NCBI GenBank assembly: GCA_024235875.1
Contig: JACKLP010000002.1
Location: forward strand, 186,001-250,000
From: Burkholderiaceae bacterium
GTDB taxonomy: Bacteria > Pseudomonadota > Gammaproteobacteria > Burkholderiales > Burkholderiaceae_E
DNA: 64,000 nucleotides
Direction: 5' to 3'
A program made the translations under genes and the position numbers. Shown here piece by piece: positions 8,009 through 17,273 of this stretch; position 1 is the stretch's first letter, and every line of letters starts with the position of its first letter. The notes under the pieces are model-generated. The model was given only the letters and a program-made list of their open reading frames with translations. It searched no databases and had not been told where the DNA came from.

Positions 8009-9565
8009 ATGAACCCGCTGCGCGACGGCCCCACCACGGCCGCCATGGCCCTCGCCGCCCTTGCCCGGTACGGCGAGCGCGTCGCCTTCAGTGGCCACGG
8101 CGGCAGCTTCACCTACCGCCAGGCACACGACATCGTCGGCCGGATGCAGGCGGCGATGACCCGCCTGGGCCTTCGGCGCGGCGATGCGATGGCGGTGCTG
8201 CACGCCAATCGGGGCGATGCATGGATGGCCGGCATCGCGGCCAGTGCGCTGGGCCTGCGTCTCACCCCGCTGCATCCGCTCGGTTCGCTCGCGGATCACC
8301 GCTTCGTGCTCGAGGACGCGGGCATCGATCACCTGTTGGTCGACGCGCATGCGTTCGCAAAGCGCGGTGGCGAGATCGCGCAGTCCGCCGGGTTGCGCCA
8401 GGTGCTCACGCTGGGCGCGGCACCCTACGGCGTTGATCTGATGAGGGCCGCCGAGGCGGCCGGCAGTGCGTCGCCGGTCGATGTCTCGCGGCCAGACGAC
8501 ATTGGACAGATCAACTACACCGGCGGCACCACCGGTCGCGCCAAGGGGGCGTACCGGGTCAACCGGGTGCTCGCCGCCGCCAACCTGGCAGTCCAGGTCG
8601 CCTACGAGTGGCCGCGTGCACCGGTGTACCTGGCGGTGGCGCCCAACAGCCATGCCGGCGGGACCAAGGTGCTGCCGACGCTGATCCGTGGCGGGCGCGT
8701 GCACTGCATGCATGGCTTCGACCCCGAGCGGGTGCTCGATGCGATCGCGCGCGAGCGTGTGTCGCTGGGCTTCCTGGTGCCCACGATGATCTACACGCTG
8801 CTCGATGCGCCCGCGCTCGCGCGCACCGACCTGTCCAGCCTGGAGTTGCTGATCTACGCGGCCTCGCCGATGTCGCCGGCCCGACTGGCCGAGGGACTCG
8901 AGCGCATCGGTCCGGTCTTCAGCCAGGGCTACGGCCAGACCGAGACCTATCCGATCACCGTGCTCGCGCGTGACGATCATTCGCGCGCCGATCCCGGCCT
9001 GCTGGCATCCTGCGGCCGTCCGATCCCGGCCGCCAACGTCGCCTTGCTCGGCGACGACGGCAAGCCGGTCGCGCCCGGCGAGGTGGGCGAGATCTGCGTG
9101 CGCGCCGCGCACGTGATGAACGGCTACTGGAAGCGCGACGACGAGACCGCGGCGGCGCTGGCCGGCGACTGGCTACACACCAGCGACATGGCTCGCGCCG
9201 ATGATCGTGGTTTTCTCTATATCGTCGATCGCAAGAAGGACATGATCATCTCGGGCGGCTTCAACGTCTATCCGAAGGAGGTCGAGGACGTGCTCAGCGC
9301 CGACCCGACGGTGGCGATGGCCGCGGTCATCGGCGTGCCCGATGCCAAATGGGGCGAGGCGGTGAAGGCCTTCGTCGTGCCGCGCCCGGGCTGCCGGCCC
9401 GATGCCGACGCGCTGATCGCGCGCGTGAAGGCCCAAAAGGGCGGGGCGCACGCGCCGAAGTCCATCGAGATGGTCGCGACGATCCCCACCACGGCACTCG
9501 GCAAGCCCGACAAGAAGGCCTTGCGAGCGCCCTACTGGGACCGCAGCGGGCGCAACGTCGGTTGA
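8009..9565 (+). CDS. AMP-forming acyl-CoA synthetase (ANL superfamily)
   Basis: A 518-residue enzyme that activates a carboxylic acid to its CoA thioester through an acyl-adenylate. The phosphate-binding loop is YTGGTTGRAKG; the A5 motif is YGQTE; the hinge region has DRKKDMIISGGFNVYPKEVE and the catalytic Lys of the C-terminal domain lies in TALGKPDKKALR. GGAGG lies 7 bases before the ATG. It resembles fatty-acid or aromatic-acid CoA ligases, but no partner genes define the substrate. Its stop is 15 bases from the convergent hemerythrin gene. Confidence 0.85.
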   Translation: MNPLRDGPTTAAMALAALARYGERVAFSGHGGSFTYRQAHDIVGRMQAAMTRLGLRRGDAMAVLHANRGDAWMAGIAASALGLRLTPLHPLGSLADHRFVLEDAGIDHLLVDAHAFAKRGGEIAQSAGLRQVLTLGAAPYGVDLMRAAEAAGSASPVDVSRPDDIGQINYTGGTTGRAKGAYRVNRVLAAANLAVQVAYEWPRAPVYLAVAPNSHAGGTKVLPTLIRGGRVHCMHGFDPERVLDAIARERVSLGFLVPTMIYTLLDAPALARTDLSSLELLIYAASPMSPARLAEGLERIGPVFSQGYGQTETYPITVLARDDHSRADPGLLASCGRPIPAANVALLGDDGKPVAPGEVGEICVRAAHVMNGYWKRDDETAAALAGDWLHTSDMARADDRGFLYIVDRKKDMIISGGFNVYPKEVEDVLSADPTVAMAAVIGVPDAKWGEAVKAFVVPRPGCRPDADALIARVKAQKGGAHAPKSIEMVATIPTTALGKPDKKALRAPYWDRSGRNVG

Positions 9566-9580
9566 GTGCCGGTGAACGGA

Positions 9581-10156
9581 TCAGCCGTGCCCGCTCGTCG
9601 CGCCCGGCACGCGACGGCGCCGTTGCATCGATTCGCCGATCCGGGCCATCTCGGCGTCGGAGATCAGGCGCGCAGCCATGGGCAGCAACGCGTCTTCCTC
9701 GCGCACGATGTGACGGTGGTAGGCCTGCACGAAGGCCTCGACGCGCTCGCCGTCGAGCCTTGCGGGCCGGCCATCGGACACCATGGCGAGTACCTGCCGG
9801 AGCGCCCCCCACTGTTGCTCGAACACCGTATGCTCGGCGCGCAAGCCGTCGATGAGCTCGCGAATGCAGAGCGCGTCGGAGCCGGCCACCGACTCGATCA
9901 GCGCCGGAAACAAGTCCTGCTCTTCATCGGCGTGGTGGTCCGGTGCCGCGACATCGAAGTAGCGCAGCACCGCGGTGGCCGCTTCGGCCGCCGGCCGGTC
10001 ACTTCCCCGGGCGGCCAGGTGCGGAACCAGCCGCTGTAGGGTCGCGCACCGATCCTCGATGCGACGATGACACTCGGCCAGCATGGCCAGCGGCGTGTCG
10101 AACCCGACCGCGGGGGCGTGATCGCCCGGTGCCGCGATCTTCATCACCCGTGCCAT
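9581..10156 (-). CDS. Hemerythrin-domain (HHE) protein
   Basis: A cytoplasmic helical-bundle protein of about 191 residues with the His/Glu ligands expected for a di-iron hemerythrin site: AECHRRIE, then PDHHADEEQDLFP, EHTVFEQQW and YHRHIVREEDALLP. Such domains bind O2 or NO, or sense redox state. GGAGG precedes a cluster of ATGs; the one at 10156 gives the best spacing. Its 5' end lies against the start of the divergent old yellow enzyme gene, so the two promoters must lie inside each other's coding sequence. Confidence 0.75.
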   Translation of the reverse strand: MARVMKIAAPGDHAPAVGFDTPLAMLAECHRRIEDRCATLQRLVPHLAARGSDRPAAEAATAVLRYFDVAAPDHHADEEQDLFPALIESVAGSDALCIRELIDGLRAEHTVFEQQWGALRQVLAMVSDGRPARLDGERVEAFVQAYHRHIVREEDALLPMAARLISDAEMARIGESMQRRRRVPGATSGHG

Positions 10157-10169
10157 CATGTCCTCCATC

Positions 10170-11333
10170 ATGCCCGATCTGTTCACCCCGTTCACGCTCA
10201 AGGACATCACGCTGCGCAATCGCACCGTGATGTCGCCGATGACACAGTACAACTCGGTCGACGGCAAGCTCCACGATTACCACGTCGCCTACCTGGGTGC
10301 CCGCGCCGCCGGCGGCTTCGCGCTCGTGTTCGGCGAACAGATGGCGATCACGCCGGATGGGCGCACCACGACCTCGTGCGCGGGCATCTGGTGTGACGAG
10401 CAGATCGAGGGCCATGCACGACTGTGCTCGATGATTCGCCGCATGGGGGCGGTGCCGGCGATCCAGCTCGGCCACACCGGCCGCAAGGGCAGCGAGTTGC
10501 CGCCGCACAAGGGCACCAATGCCGACGGCACCAAGAAGCAATTGCCGCCCGATCATCCCGATGGCTGGACCTGCGTGGCGCCGTCGGCGATTCCGTACGG
10601 TGGCGGCGGCCATGTGTACCCGGTGCATGCGCTCACCACCGACGAGATCGCCACGTTGCACCAGGCCTATGCCGACGCCGCCCGACGGGCGCTTGCGGCC
10701 GGCTACCAATGGCTGGAAATGCACTATGCGCACGGCTACCTGGGGGCGAGCTTCTTCTCGCCCCTGGCCAACCAGCGCACCGATCGCTACGGCGGCAGCC
10801 TCGAGAACCGGGTGCGCTTTCATCTCGAGGCGCTCGACGCGGTGCGCGCCGTGTGGCCCGAGCGCTATCCGCTGACGATGCGCCTGGGTGTCGATGACTT
10901 GCACCCTCAGGGGATCCGGCTCGACGACGCCATCGTGGCGATCCGCATGATGAAGGACCACGGCCTGGACCTGGCCGATGTCTCGCTCGGCTTCAATACC
11001 GACGAGATGATCGACAAGCCTTTCGCGCGCCAGGGCTTCATGATCGAGCGCGCGCGGCGCGTGCGCCACGAGGTCGGCCTGCCGGTGGCCACGAGCTGGA
11101 ACCTGGGCGAGCCACGGTTCGCCGATCGCATGATCCGGGAGCGGAACATCGACCTCGTCTTTCTCGGGCGTCCCGCGCTCGCCAATCCGCACTGGCCGGT
11201 GTGGGCGGCACGCGAGTTGGGCCACGAGGACCCGTTTTCGCTCGTGCCGAACGACTGGGCCTGGTGGCTGCGCAATTTCCGGGGCCATGGGCCGAGCATC
11301 GGCCTGCCGGCCGCGGCCGGCGAGACCGACTGA
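10170..11333 (+). CDS. Old yellow enzyme family NADH:flavin oxidoreductase
   Basis: A 387-residue FMN-dependent ene-reductase. The start MPDLFTPFTLKD is typical of the family; an ATG at 10158 would add four residues. Visible features are the FMN-binding N-terminal strand (RTVMSPMTQY), the barrel segment with Tyr before the active site (HYAHGYLGASFFSPLANQRT), the RYGGSLENR loop and the phosphate-binding LGRPALANP near the C-terminus. It lies between YqjM-type and 2,4-dienoyl-CoA reductase-type members and lacks the extra Fe-S/FAD domains of the latter. The physiological substrate is unknown. No clear ribosome site is visible before either start. Confidence 0.8.
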   Translation: MPDLFTPFTLKDITLRNRTVMSPMTQYNSVDGKLHDYHVAYLGARAAGGFALVFGEQMAITPDGRTTTSCAGIWCDEQIEGHARLCSMIRRMGAVPAIQLGHTGRKGSELPPHKGTNADGTKKQLPPDHPDGWTCVAPSAIPYGGGGHVYPVHALTTDEIATLHQAYADAARRALAAGYQWLEMHYAHGYLGASFFSPLANQRTDRYGGSLENRVRFHLEALDAVRAVWPERYPLTMRLGVDDLHPQGIRLDDAIVAIRMMKDHGLDLADVSLGFNTDEMIDKPFARQGFMIERARRVRHEVGLPVATSWNLGEPRFADRMIRERNIDLVFLGRPALANPHWPVWAARELGHEDPFSLVPNDWAWWLRNFRGHGPSIGLPAAAGETD

Positions 11334-11404
11334 GTTCACTTGCCGGGTGTCCGGGTGGACGCCCGCGCGGCCGACGCTTACTCTCACGCTCCGAAGGAGA
11401 CGCC

Positions 11405-12541
11405 GTGTCCAGTCAAGATCTCACGCTTGCGCCCATCGGTGTGCAGGTGCATGTGTTCCGCTACCCGGTCAGTACCCCGGTGCGCACCTCGTTCGGCTCG
11501 CTGCATCACCGCCCGGCGGTGTTCGTTCGCGTCGAAGACGCGTCCGGTGCGCACGGCTGGGGCGAGGTCTGGTGCAATTTCCCGCCCGGTGGCGACCGGC
11601 ACCGCGCGCAACTGGTCGAAACCGTCCTCGCGCCGCTGCTGGTGGGCGCACGCTTCGAGTCGCCCCGTGCGGTATTCGATCGCCTGTGCGCCGCCACCGC
11701 GGTGCTGGCGATCCAGTCGGGCGAGCCGGGGCCGTTCGCGCACGCCATCGCCGGCGTCGACCTCGCGCTCTGGGACCTGCTCGCACGTCGCCACGGCGAG
11801 CCCCTGTGGCGATTCCTGGGGGGCACGACCGACGAGATCGGCGTCTATGCCAGCGGCATCAATCCCGATGGCGTTCGCGAGACCGTCGCCGGGGCGCGCG
11901 CAGCCGGCTACCGGGCGTTCAAGCTCAAGATCGGCTTCGATCCCGACCGTGACATCGAGAATCTTCGCGAAGCGACCGCGGCCGCCGGCGACGGCGCCAC
12001 GGTGATGGTCGATGCCAACCAGGCCTGGGATCTGTCGCAGGCGCAGGCGATGGTGGAGCGGCTCGCTGCGTTCGAGCTGGGCTGGATCGAGGAGCCGCTG
12101 CGCGCGGATCGGCCGTGGTCCGAGTGGCAGTCGCTGGAGCCGCATGCGCGCGCGCCCTTGGCCGCCGGCGAGAACGTCGCCGGCGAGGCCGGCTTCGAGG
12201 CATTGCTGCGCGCCGGTGCGGTCGGCGTCGTGCAACCCGACTTCGCCAAGTGGGGCGGCATCTCGGCCGGCTTGCCCCTGGTGCGGCGGATCCTCGATAC
12301 CGGCCGGCGTTTCTATCCGCACTACCTTGGCGGCGGGATCGGCCTGCTGCACTCGGGCCACCTGCTAGCGGCCAGCGGCGCAGCGGGGCTGCTCGAGGTC
12401 GATGTCAACGACAATGCGCTGCGCACGCTGGCATGCGGGCGCATCGCCTCGGTCGAGAATGGCCGCGTGAGTCTGGGTGATGCCCCGGGCATCGGGATCG
12501 AACCCGACCTGCAGCGACTGCGCGCGGCGTGTCCCGGTTGA
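11405..12541 (+). CDS. Mandelate racemase/muconate lactonizing enzyme family protein
   Basis: A 378-residue enolase-superfamily enzyme starting at a GTG with AAGGAG 6 bases upstream. Unlike the family member at 3803-4888 it keeps the whole catalytic set: K173-L-K175 (AFKLKIG), metal ligands D203 (MVDANQ), E229 or E230 (WIEEP), E256 (AGENV), and D279 (QPDFAKWGG) with H306 (YPHYLGGG). The family usually abstracts the alpha proton of a carboxylate substrate. Its stop codon overlaps the start of the phosphatidyltransferase gene (TGATG), which suggests co-translation, although the functions look unrelated. Confidence 0.8.
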   Translation: MSSQDLTLAPIGVQVHVFRYPVSTPVRTSFGSLHHRPAVFVRVEDASGAHGWGEVWCNFPPGGDRHRAQLVETVLAPLLVGARFESPRAVFDRLCAATAVLAIQSGEPGPFAHAIAGVDLALWDLLARRHGEPLWRFLGGTTDEIGVYASGINPDGVRETVAGARAAGYRAFKLKIGFDPDRDIENLREATAAAGDGATVMVDANQAWDLSQAQAMVERLAAFELGWIEEPLRADRPWSEWQSLEPHARAPLAAGENVAGEAGFEALLRAGAVGVVQPDFAKWGGISAGLPLVRRILDTGRRFYPHYLGGGIGLLHSGHLLAASGAAGLLEVDVNDNALRTLACGRIASVENGRVSLGDAPGIGIEPDLQRLRAACPG

Positions 12542-13146
12542 TGGCGGGTCGGCGTTCGGCGCGCGGGCCGCGCATCGGCATGCCCTGGCGCTGGCTGCCG
12601 AACGCGCTCACGGTACTGCGGCTCGCGTTGGTCGTGCCGATCGCGTGCTTGCTGTGGCAACACAGCGACCGGCTCGCGCTGGCCTGCTTCATGGTGGCGG
12701 CGTTCTCCGACTATGCCGATGGCGCGCTCGCGCGGCGATGGGGCATCGAGTCGCGCTTCGGCGCCGTGACCGATCCGATCGCCGACAAGCTGACCACGCT
12801 GGCCGCGGCCGGCGTGCTCACCTGGCAGGGGAGCCTGCCGCTTGCCTATCTTGGCGCGGTCGCCTTGCGCGACCTCGTGATCGTCGGTGGGGCCACCGCC
12901 TGGCGGCTGCGATTCGGATCGGTCGAAATGGCGCCGAGCTGGATCTCCAAGCTCAACACCGGGCTGAACTTCCTGTTGCTGCTCTGGACCATGGGCGTGC
13001 GCGCCGACCTGCTGCCGGGCGACGCCGGCTGGAATGCGCTGAGCGTCGCGGCGATCGTGACCACGCTCGCGTCGGGCGTGGACTACGTGTGGGTGTGGGG
13101 GCGCAAGGCCGTGCGCCGCTCGCGACCCGAACCGGACGCGGGTTGA
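12541..13146 (+). CDS. CDP-alcohol phosphatidyltransferase family membrane protein
   Basis: A 201-residue inner-membrane enzyme with about five hydrophobic segments. The catalytic CDP-OH-P signature is intact: D-x2-D-G-x2-A-R-x8-G-x3-D-x3-D, visible as DYADGALARR ... GAVTDPIADK near residues 55-80. The family transfers a phosphatidyl group from CDP-diacylglycerol to an alcohol (glycerol-3-phosphate in PgsA). The length is close to PgsA, but a second PgsA elsewhere cannot be excluded, so the alcohol acceptor is unassigned. The ATG overlaps the preceding stop. Confidence 0.8.
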   Translation: MAGRRSARGPRIGMPWRWLPNALTVLRLALVVPIACLLWQHSDRLALACFMVAAFSDYADGALARRWGIESRFGAVTDPIADKLTTLAAAGVLTWQGSLPLAYLGAVALRDLVIVGGATAWRLRFGSVEMAPSWISKLNTGLNFLLLLWTMGVRADLLPGDAGWNALSVAAIVTTLASGVDYVWVWGRKAVRRSRPEPDAG

Positions 13147-13163
13147 CCGGGAGGACCGGAAAG

Positions 13164-13571
13164 ATGGCACGGCAAGACCCGCCCGCATCCTGCCCCTGCG
13201 GCAGCAATCGACGCTACCCGGACTGCTGCGGTCGCTTTCACGCCGGGCCGCAGCACCTGCTCGCGCCCGATGCCGAGGCGCTGATGCGCTCGCGCTATTC
13301 GGCCTATGTGCTGGGCCTCACCGACTACCTGCTCCAGACCTGGCATCCGTCCACCCGCCCGAACGGGCTGCCGGCCGATCCGGCGGGCCTGAAATGGCTG
13401 GGCCTGAGCGTACGGCGCCATGAACGGCTCGACGACACCCATGCGCGGGTGAGCTTCGTTGCCCGCAGCCGGCTCGACGGACGTGGCCGGCGAATGGAAG
13501 AGACGAGTCGATTCGTGCGTGAAGGCAGGCGGTGGTACTACGTGGATGCGTGCGAGTCCACGCCTTCCTGA
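13164..13571 (+). CDS. YchJ-like (UPF0225) protein with N-terminal SEC-C zinc motif
   Basis: A 135-residue cytoplasmic protein beginning MARQDPPASCPCGSNRRYPDCCG, whose C-x-C-x8-C-C spacing is the zinc-binding SEC-C motif. The rest (EALMRSRYSAYVLGLTDYLLQTWHP ... FVREGRRWYYVDA) is the NTF2-like fold of the YchJ family. GGGAGG lies about 9 bases upstream of the ATG. The biochemical role of the family is not established. Confidence 0.8.
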   Translation: MARQDPPASCPCGSNRRYPDCCGRFHAGPQHLLAPDAEALMRSRYSAYVLGLTDYLLQTWHPSTRPNGLPADPAGLKWLGLSVRRHERLDDTHARVSFVARSRLDGRGRRMEETSRFVREGRRWYYVDACESTPS

Positions 13572-13635
13572 GGCCCGAAAAGACAATTCCAGGGCCACGG
13601 GCCGACGGGTAGCCTTCGGTGGCCGCAAGGCGCGA

Positions 13636-16600
13636 TCACGGGTTCGAGTCGTCCGCCATCGCATCGCAGCGTGCCGCATCGAGGGGTTGCCCCGCTGCAC
13701 GAAATCTCGCCGCCGCCGCCGCGAAATGGCCGCGCCTCGTATCACCTGGATCGCCCTTGGCCGCTGCCAGATGCCCGCGTACCTCGTCATGTGCGGCATA
13801 CCAGGCCGGCAGTCGCATCACGACGTCGGCGAGATAGGCGGTCTGCGTCTCGAGTTCCTCGGCCAGGTCGATTGCGCCGCCGCGGGCCGCCGCGATCGCT
13901 GCCGGAACGGCGAATGTGATGCGGCATCCCGGGCAGGTCTCCAACGGCCCGCGTACGGCCTCGCGGGCTTCGTCGAGCACGTACAGTGCCGAACGCGCAT
14001 CGGTTGCCAGCGAAACGCGGGTCCCGTAGATGCGGTCGAGCAGATGAAAACCGATGTCGGTCTGGCGCGCGAGATCCAGCGCCGCATCCAGGCGCTCGCG
14101 GGCTTCTCCCGTATCACCCCGGTACATCGCCACCTCGGCCAGGCGTTGCAGGGAAAAGGCTTCCCCGGTCGCCGCGCCGATGTCGCGATGCATGCGGGCG
14201 CCCTCGACCAGATGCGCCTCGGCCGCGTCCAGATCGCCGGCCAGCAGCTCGGCCTCGCCACGGATCGTGGTGCCGAAGGCTTCGCCGCGCACCGACCCGA
14301 TGCGCCGGCCCTCTCGCGCCAGCCCTTCGGCAAAGGCGATCACCTCGGGATAGGGGCGTGCGCCATAGAGAAAGCGCTGCAAGATGCAAAGCTGGCCGTC
14401 GAAGACGCGCACCGCGAGATGCGGCAGATGGCGTGTGTCCTGCAGGTCGGCCCAGACACTTTGATGCAGCTCGCCGCGCGCATGCGCGGCGGCTGCCTGC
14501 GCCCACGAGGCCACCACCAGCGCCGCCTCGTCGGCACTCTCGAGCGCCACGCGCCGGGCCTCGGCCGACTTGCGCGTGCCCACGGCCGGATCGGTGGCGC
14601 CCAGCGCGGCAGCCCCGCTGTAGGCGAGCGCCTCGCACAGGCGCCCCTCGGTGGTGCTGGGGCGCAGACCCTCGAGCGCGCGGAGCCCGCCCCTGGGATC
14701 GCCCTGCTTCACCTGCGCCAGCGCACCCTTGATCAGCAAGTCTTGCGCCAGCGGCCCGCCAGTGAGCTCGGCAGCTCGCCGGTAGGCCGCGATCGCGGCG
14801 GGGTCACCGAGCGCATCGAGCGCTTCGGCACGCAGGCGCAAGGCCTGCGCATTCTGGGGCTCGAGATCGAGCACGGGTTCGAGATGGCGCAAGGTGTCCG
14901 TGAAGGCCGCAAGGCGCAACGCATCCTGCGCTGCGGTCAGCAAGTACGGAAGCGCGTCTTTCGGGCTGCCGCCCGCAAGCCAGTGCTGTGCCACGAGTGC
15001 GGGCGGCAGCCCCAGCCCGGCAAGCCGCTTTGCCGCGTCGCGATTCATGCGCAATTGCTGATGGGGCGGAATCTGGTCGATCAAAGCCTGGCGCACGAGT
15101 TCGTGACGGAATCGGTAGTGCGTGTCGGCCATGACCAGTACGCCCGCCTGCAAGACCTCGTCGAGTTCCGCCAGGGCACCCGTGCCGTCGTCCGCCAGCG
15201 CCTCGGCGGTGCGGATGCCGAACGCGTCGCCGGCCAGTGCCAGCTGCCGCATCAGCGCCTGGGCGCCGACGGAGATGTCGCACAGGCGCGCCATGATCGC
15301 CTCGGCCACGCTCGATGGCAGACGCTCGAAGCGACCGGCCGCGCAACGGGCCAGCTCCAGGGCCGCAAACGGATTGCCCTGCGCTTGGCGCACGATGTGC
15401 TCGGCTATCTCGGGCGCGACTCGGGCCGGCCCCGCCCGGCCGACGAGCGCTCGCAGGCTGTCGTCGTCGAGAGGCCCGAGTTCGAGCGCACGTAGGCGTC
15501 CGGCGCCGACGAGCCGCGCGATGCCCCGCCCGAGTGCCGAACCCGGCGCAAGTGGCCGCAAAGCCAGCATGACCAGCACGGGCGGGCCTGCCGAGATCAG
15601 GTGCATGAGCACGTCGACATCTGCGTCGTCGAGCCGATGTGCATCGTCGATCTGCAACAAGACGGGGGAACCGCGGCCCGTCGCGACCAGGAGCCGGCGG
15701 AACGCGCCGATGACCTGGTGGCGGCTCAAGGGACCGGGTATCTCGTCGGCCGGCGCTGCGAGTGGCGTGAGCAGCGCCAATGCCGACTGGGCGGGCATGC
15801 CGATGGTCTCGAGCGGGGCCCGGTCCTCGAGCAACACCTGCTCGGCGGCCGCGGCGACCGCGGCATATGGGCGCCCGGGTTCAATGCCATGGGCATGGAC
15901 CACGATCCATCCCTGCTTGCGCGCCAGATCGGCGACCTCGTGGAAGAGTGCCGACTTGCCGATTCCGCCCGGCCCGGCGACCGTCACCCCACCGGGCCTG
16001 AGCCTTGGCTCGGATGCCAGCCATTCGGCGAACTGCGCCCGCGTCAGTTCACGCCCGACGAAGGAGGGGCCCGTCGGTTCGAGCCCGTCGACGCAGTGCC
16101 GATACATGGCCTCGGTACGTGCATCCGGCGCCACGCCGAGCGTGTCCCGTAGCGCACTGCGCAGGTGCCCGTACCAGTGAATGGCCGCGGTGCGGTTGCC
16201 GGCAGCCAGCGCCTGGGCCATCAGTTCGCGGTGCGCCGGTTCGTCGGTGGGTTCCAGTCTGGCCAGCGCCTCCCATTGGCCCGACAGCCGCAGCAGCTCG
16301 AGCTGCTGCGAGCGCAGCCGCTCGCGTGCCGGCTCGGTCCAGGCCTCGTACACGGCGCCGGGTAGCAAGTCGCCGCCATACAGCGACGCCGCCGCCGCCC
16401 CGGCGTCGATATCCCCGCTGGCGAGGGCCTGCGCGGCCTGCGTCTCGAATTCCTGTACATCCGCCCACAGCTCGAGCGTCGGGCACAGCAGCACCTCGCC
16501 GGCGCGCAGCAGGACCGCGTCCTGGCGCCCCAGCGCCCGACGCGCATGATGCGCGGCCTTGCGCATATTGGCCGCAGCGGCCTCGGGTTCGAGCTGCGGC

Positions 16601-16779
16601 CACAGGGCGTCCATGACTTGTTCGCGCCTGAGCTTGCGGTGCTCGGCCAGACAAAGCAGTTGCACCAGATGCATTGCGCGCAGGCTTGGCCAGTCGGTAT
16701 CGGCAAGGGCATGGCCGGCGGTTGTCACGGCGAAGCCGCCGAGCATCCGAATCTCGATCCGATCCGCGACAGGAGGCAT
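13636..16779 (-). CDS. Large BTAD/AAA-ATPase transcriptional regulator with TPR-like C-terminus
   Basis: A protein of about 1047 residues. An N-terminal winged helix with adjoining BTAD helices (about 1-235), as in AfsR/DnrI regulators, is followed by an STAND/AAA ATPase: Walker A GPGGIGKS at 269-276, Walker B VLLQIDDAH with D378-D379. The last 500 residues are helical repeats resembling TPRs. There is no LuxR-type helix-turn-helix at the C-terminus, unlike MalT or LAL regulators, so DNA binding must come from the N-terminal domain. AGGA lies 9 bases before the ATG at 16779; an ATG at 16788 has no usable spacing. It is divergent from a small gene and a cupin gene, its likely targets. Confidence 0.75.
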   Translation of the reverse strand: MPPVADRIEIRMLGGFAVTTAGHALADTDWPSLRAMHLVQLLCLAEHRKLRREQVMDALWPQLEPEAAAANMRKAAHHARRALGRQDAVLLRAGEVLLCPTLELWADVQEFETQAAQALASGDIDAGAAAASLYGGDLLPGAVYEAWTEPARERLRSQQLELLRLSGQWEALARLEPTDEPAHRELMAQALAAGNRTAAIHWYGHLRSALRDTLGVAPDARTEAMYRHCVDGLEPTGPSFVGRELTRAQFAEWLASEPRLRPGGVTVAGPGGIGKSALFHEVADLARKQGWIVVHAHGIEPGRPYAAVAAAAEQVLLEDRAPLETIGMPAQSALALLTPLAAPADEIPGPLSRHQVIGAFRRLLVATGRGSPVLLQIDDAHRLDDADVDVLMHLISAGPPVLVMLALRPLAPGSALGRGIARLVGAGRLRALELGPLDDDSLRALVGRAGPARVAPEIAEHIVRQAQGNPFAALELARCAAGRFERLPSSVAEAIMARLCDISVGAQALMRQLALAGDAFGIRTAEALADDGTGALAELDEVLQAGVLVMADTHYRFRHELVRQALIDQIPPHQQLRMNRDAAKRLAGLGLPPALVAQHWLAGGSPKDALPYLLTAAQDALRLAAFTDTLRHLEPVLDLEPQNAQALRLRAEALDALGDPAAIAAYRRAAELTGGPLAQDLLIKGALAQVKQGDPRGGLRALEGLRPSTTEGRLCEALAYSGAAALGATDPAVGTRKSAEARRVALESADEAALVVASWAQAAAAHARGELHQSVWADLQDTRHLPHLAVRVFDGQLCILQRFLYGARPYPEVIAFAEGLAREGRRIGSVRGEAFGTTIRGEAELLAGDLDAAEAHLVEGARMHRDIGAATGEAFSLQRLAEVAMYRGDTGEARERLDAALDLARQTDIGFHLLDRIYGTRVSLATDARSALYVLDEAREAVRGPLETCPGCRITFAVPAAIAAARGGAIDLAEELETQTAYLADVVMRLPAWYAAHDEVRGHLAAAKGDPGDTRRGHFAAAAARFRAAGQPLDAARCDAMADDSNP

Positions 16780-16949
16780 GGCAGACATTCCTGGGTCGTT
16801 CCGGGTCGATGCAGTCTGCCCCCTTGGGCCATCGATCACAAGCGCGCGACGGACCGGGAACCCCGGGAACGTTTGAGGAACGATCGGCGCCGATGCTGGC
16901 GTCGTTGCCGGCGTCTGGACCGGCAACACTTTGCCAAGGAGACGGCACC

Positions 16950-17213
16950 ATGAGTACACGGCATATCCCCCTGTCCCTGCCGGGCGACGCACCGGCCCGG
17001 TTGACCTTGCAGGAGCCGCTCAGCCCACAGGCGTTCGTCCGCCTCGAGAACCAGGTGGCCCAGGCGCTCCGAGACTTGCGAGCCGAGCTCGCCCCGGGCG
17101 TCGACGTGGCGGGCGAGCGCGAGTTCGATTCCTGGCTGCGCTTGCTGCGGGAAGCGCGCCTGCCACGGGACGTCCATGCCGCATTGGCCTGCGGTCACGC
17201 GACGAGCCGATGA
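16950..17213 (+). CDS. Small protein of unknown function upstream of cupin gene
   Basis: An 87-residue soluble protein with AAGGAG 8 bases before its ATG. It is rich in Leu, Arg and Glu and predicted largely helical (FVRLENQVAQALRDLRAELA), with no signal peptide or known domain. It lies between the divergent BTAD regulator and the cupin gene, 60 bases upstream of the latter, so the three probably form one unit. Confidence 0.6.
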   Translation: MSTRHIPLSLPGDAPARLTLQEPLSPQAFVRLENQVAQALRDLRAELAPGVDVAGEREFDSWLRLLREARLPRDVHAALACGHATSR

Positions 17214-17273
17214 GCGTCGGCGAGACGGGCACCCCGTCCGTCCTCTCGCGAACCAATCGAAAAGGAGCAAGTC

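Noticed and set aside
13459..15495. A 678-codon plus-strand open frame opposite the BTAD regulator
   Set aside because: It is the antisense shadow of a GC-rich gene; the minus strand has clear BTAD, Walker A and TPR features, the plus frame has none.
16950..17213. The small gene as part of the BTAD shadow
   Set aside because: It has its own AAGGAG site, lies outside the regulator and precedes the cupin gene in order, so it was kept as a real but unknown gene.
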